Under the pieces are notes generated by a model that had not been told where the DNA came from, did no database searches, and saw nothing but the letters and a program-made list of their open reading frames with translations. Shown piece after piece: positions 62,860 to 64,000 of a stretch of 64,000 nucleotides of DNA. Each line of letters opens with the position of its first letter. Positions within the stretch are counted from its first letter, which is position 1. The translations under genes were made by a program, and so were the position numbers. The DNA comes from JAMWCX01 sp964352425 (GTDB lineage: Bacteria > Omnitrophota > Gorgyraeia > 2-01-FULL-45-10), in assembly GCA_964352425.1 (NCBI GenBank), contig CAYGRZ010000004.1:12620-76619 (forward strand), given 5' to 3'.

Positions 62860-63000
62860 CGGAGATTACCCCACCCTTAAACTAATTATATCCTACTACT
62901 ATACTACAAGAGAAGACACACTCATTCTTTTCCAAGCATTGCGCCTGTCCGCCAACAGGTCATATGTGATATCTGACTTTACTTTCATATTTACGTCTAT

Positions 63001-63028
63001 AGTATATCACACAAATCAGACTTGTCAA
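63001..63028 (-). promoter_or_regulatory. Near-consensus sigma70 promoter of giant gene B
   Basis: Minus strand: -35 TTGACA at 63023-63028 (perfect), 16-bp spacer, -10 TATACT at 63001-63006 (five of six). The predicted start near 62994 gives a leader of about 135 nt before ATG 62859. This is the best promoter match in the window. Confidence 0.8.
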
Positions 63029-63064
63029 TAGCTAATCACTGCCTTTTTTGTATGTTTACACATT

Positions 63065-63101
63065 CATAACACTTTGATGGCCAATATATTATGGTGTTAT
63101 G
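63065..63101. repeat. Inverted repeat upstream of the giant B promoter
   Basis: CATAACAC (63065-63072) and GTGTTATG (63094-63101) are perfect 8-bp complements 21 bp apart. It lies about 40-75 bp upstream of the -35. It could be an activator site or a stem. Moderate chance of coincidence in AT-rich DNA. Confidence 0.4.
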
Positions 63102-63200
63102 TAATTTGGATATGAAATTCATAAAATCGTTTCAACCTTTTTGTCACATTTATTATCCGTTAAATCTTTACATAAAATCTCATCTACTCCTCTATGGAGC

Positions 63201-63244
63201 GATTGTAAACCAAATGTTAATTAGAATTTCTCTGATTGTAAACC
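63201..63244. repeat. 11-bp direct repeat with 33-bp period
   Basis: GATTGTAAACC occurs at 63201-63211 and 63234-63244. The 33-bp spacing is about three helical turns, so a regulator could bind both copies on one face. The complementary core GTTTAC recurs at 63054-63059 near the promoter. Confidence 0.45.
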
Positions 63245-63271
63245 TTACTTTCTGTTCTTCTCTTTGAAGGC

Positions 63272-63308
63272 AAAAAAACCCGGTCGATACCGATGCTATC
63301 AACCGGGT
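63272..63308 (-). terminator. Intrinsic terminator of the small secreted protein gene
   Basis: Minus strand: 12-bp stem (arms 63297-63308 and 63278-63289, one G-U pair) with a 7-nt loop, followed by seven T. It lies about 46 nt after the stop at 63355. Strong classic structure. Confidence 0.92.
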
Positions 63309-63354
63309 CTCAGTGCTTAATTGAAGATTCGCTTAACTACAATACCCTGCTCCC

Positions 63355-63924
63355 CTACTTTCCTGGGGTCTTGTATGTGGTCGGCACTGTCGGCGCTCGC
63401 GGAGGAGTCTGCGCGCGCGGCGGCGCCTGCGGGATCTTCGGCACTACAGGCACTCCGGGTCCCGCGATGTTCCTTTGCGCCCTGTTTATATCTTCGATTT
63501 GCTTGATAGACCTTAACTGCTTCTGTATCCGCTCCGTATTCCGGATCGTCAGGTAGCGGCTGACCGATATATAGAGCTTCAGCAGTGTTTCCTTGTCGAT
63601 GTCTTCCAGCTTCTTTCCGTTGAACTCAATATACTTCTTGCCGTCCGCTTCCTTGATCGCCAGGCCCTGGACCGCCGAAGGCAGGTCGGGATTGTGCTGT
63701 GCCTTTTCGTTCAGGCGTTTCACGAGCTCTTCCTTTGAGAGCTCTTTTGCCGGGACAGGCTTCTTCTCTGCCGGCTTTGCCGCTTTGTCCACTGCCGCTG
63801 CCGCCGTCGGCGCCGCCGCTTTGGAAACTGCTTTTTCGGCTGCTTTTTCTGCGGCGCGCGCGCCCGCGGTGCAGATCAGGGCGCACATCAAGGTAATGGA
63901 TACGGTCACAGTGATATTTTTCAT
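63355..63924 (-). CDS. Small secreted Ala/Lys/Pro-rich protein of unknown function
   Basis: A 189-residue product. Signal peptide about 1-24 (core TVSITLMCALICTAG, ending GARA). An Ala/Lys/Glu-rich linker (25-60) precedes a short conserved-looking domain (about 62-145; SKEELVKRLNEKAQ, then KYIEFNGKKLEDIDKETLLKLY), which is mostly helical. A Pro-rich tail with PPRAQTPPRAPTVPTT ends the protein. ATG 63924 has AGAAAGG 4 nt upstream. It is monocistronic at its 3' end because of the strong terminator. It could be a periplasmic linker protein. No family recognised. Confidence 0.75.
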   Translation of the reverse strand: MKNITVTVSITLMCALICTAGARAAEKAAEKAVSKAAAPTAAAAVDKAAKPAEKKPVPAKELSKEELVKRLNEKAQHNPDLPSAVQGLAIKEADGKKYIEFNGKKLEDIDKETLLKLYISVSRYLTIRNTERIQKQLRSIKQIEDINRAQRNIAGPGVPVVPKIPQAPPRAQTPPRAPTVPTTYKTPGK

Positions 63925-64000
63925 TATGCCTTTCTCCCGTGCATCGGTTATATTCTTGCGCTTTCGCCCGCCGTAGTCAACTGTTTTTTCTTTTTCTTTC

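Larger units (their letters stand above)
62860..63354. other. AT-rich intergenic regulatory region of 495 bp
   Basis: This region separates the small secreted protein gene from giant gene B. It is much more AT-rich than the flanking coding DNA. It contains the promoter of giant B, the terminator of the small gene, an 11-bp direct repeat and an 8-bp inverted repeat, each listed separately. A frame of 29 codons (62899-62988) begins near the predicted transcription start but has no ribosome-binding site. No other gene is supported. Confidence 0.7.

Noticed and set aside
1..64000. tRNA, rRNA, CRISPR array, integrase or phage genes
   Set aside because: I looked for cloverleaf-like, rRNA-like and regularly spaced repeat patterns on both strands and saw none. 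All intergenic gaps are short and accounted for.

Overview
The window reads as one 64-kb scaffold piece from an uncultured, diderm, Gram-negative-type bacterium, most likely a member of Candidatus Omnitrophota (formerly OP3). That assignment is inference. It rests on two adjacent giant reading frames (2,656 and about 12,491 codons) that open with related N-terminal domains, on TolC-like and outer-membrane beta-barrel proteins, and on a GC-rich coding style. Giant genes are known from this phylum. All 13 supported genes lie on the minus strand, so transcription runs from high to low coordinates. I found no rRNA, tRNA, CRISPR array, transposase or phage gene.

Right end (62860-64000): a small secreted Ala/Pro/Lys-rich protein with a clear intrinsic terminator, then a 495-bp AT-rich regulatory region. 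This region holds a near-consensus sigma70 promoter (TTGACA, 16-bp spacer, TATACT) pointing into the giant gene, plus an 11-bp direct repeat with a 33-bp period and an inverted repeat.

Middle (17174-62859): two giant genes. The larger (25384-62859) is broken by a 100-N assembly gap, so its first 1,550 codons are joined to the remaining about 10,900 only by assumption. Recognisable modules, in protein order, are: a ChaN/TIKI-like domain, membrane segments, a zinc-peptidase-like HExxH domain, an internal signal-peptide-like segment with a beta-sandwich, a second HExxH domain, coiled coils, a degenerate SecA-like ATPase, a membrane bundle, a glycoamylase-like domain, several TolC-like modules, about 1,850 residues of unrecognised helix, a GT84-like glucosyltransferase split by a roughly 650-residue insertion, another membrane bundle, a third HExxH domain, a radical SAM domain, and an enzyme I (PEP-utilising) domain. 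The smaller giant (17174-25144) carries a ChaN/TIKI-like domain, a possible sugar nucleotidyltransferase with beta-helix, an HExxH site and a complete-looking phosphohexomutase.

Left part (1-17058): a cluster that fits extracytoplasmic beta-1,2-glucan metabolism. It encodes a HAMP membrane protein, a glycoamylase/GH144-like enzyme, an outer-membrane barrel, a solute-binding lipoprotein, a response regulator and histidine kinase, a small beta-sandwich protein, a beta-sandwich plus GH144-like enzyme, a TPR protein and a large membrane protein whose C-terminus enters a GH94 domain as the window ends.

The unifying observation is that all three catalytic-type parts of cyclic beta-1,2-glucan synthase (GT84, glycoamylase-like, GH94) occur here, but spread over a giant polypeptide and a neighbouring operon. 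The second giant protein could supply sugar-phosphate chemistry. That functional link is a hypothesis; the domain assignments come from motif reading and need profile searches.
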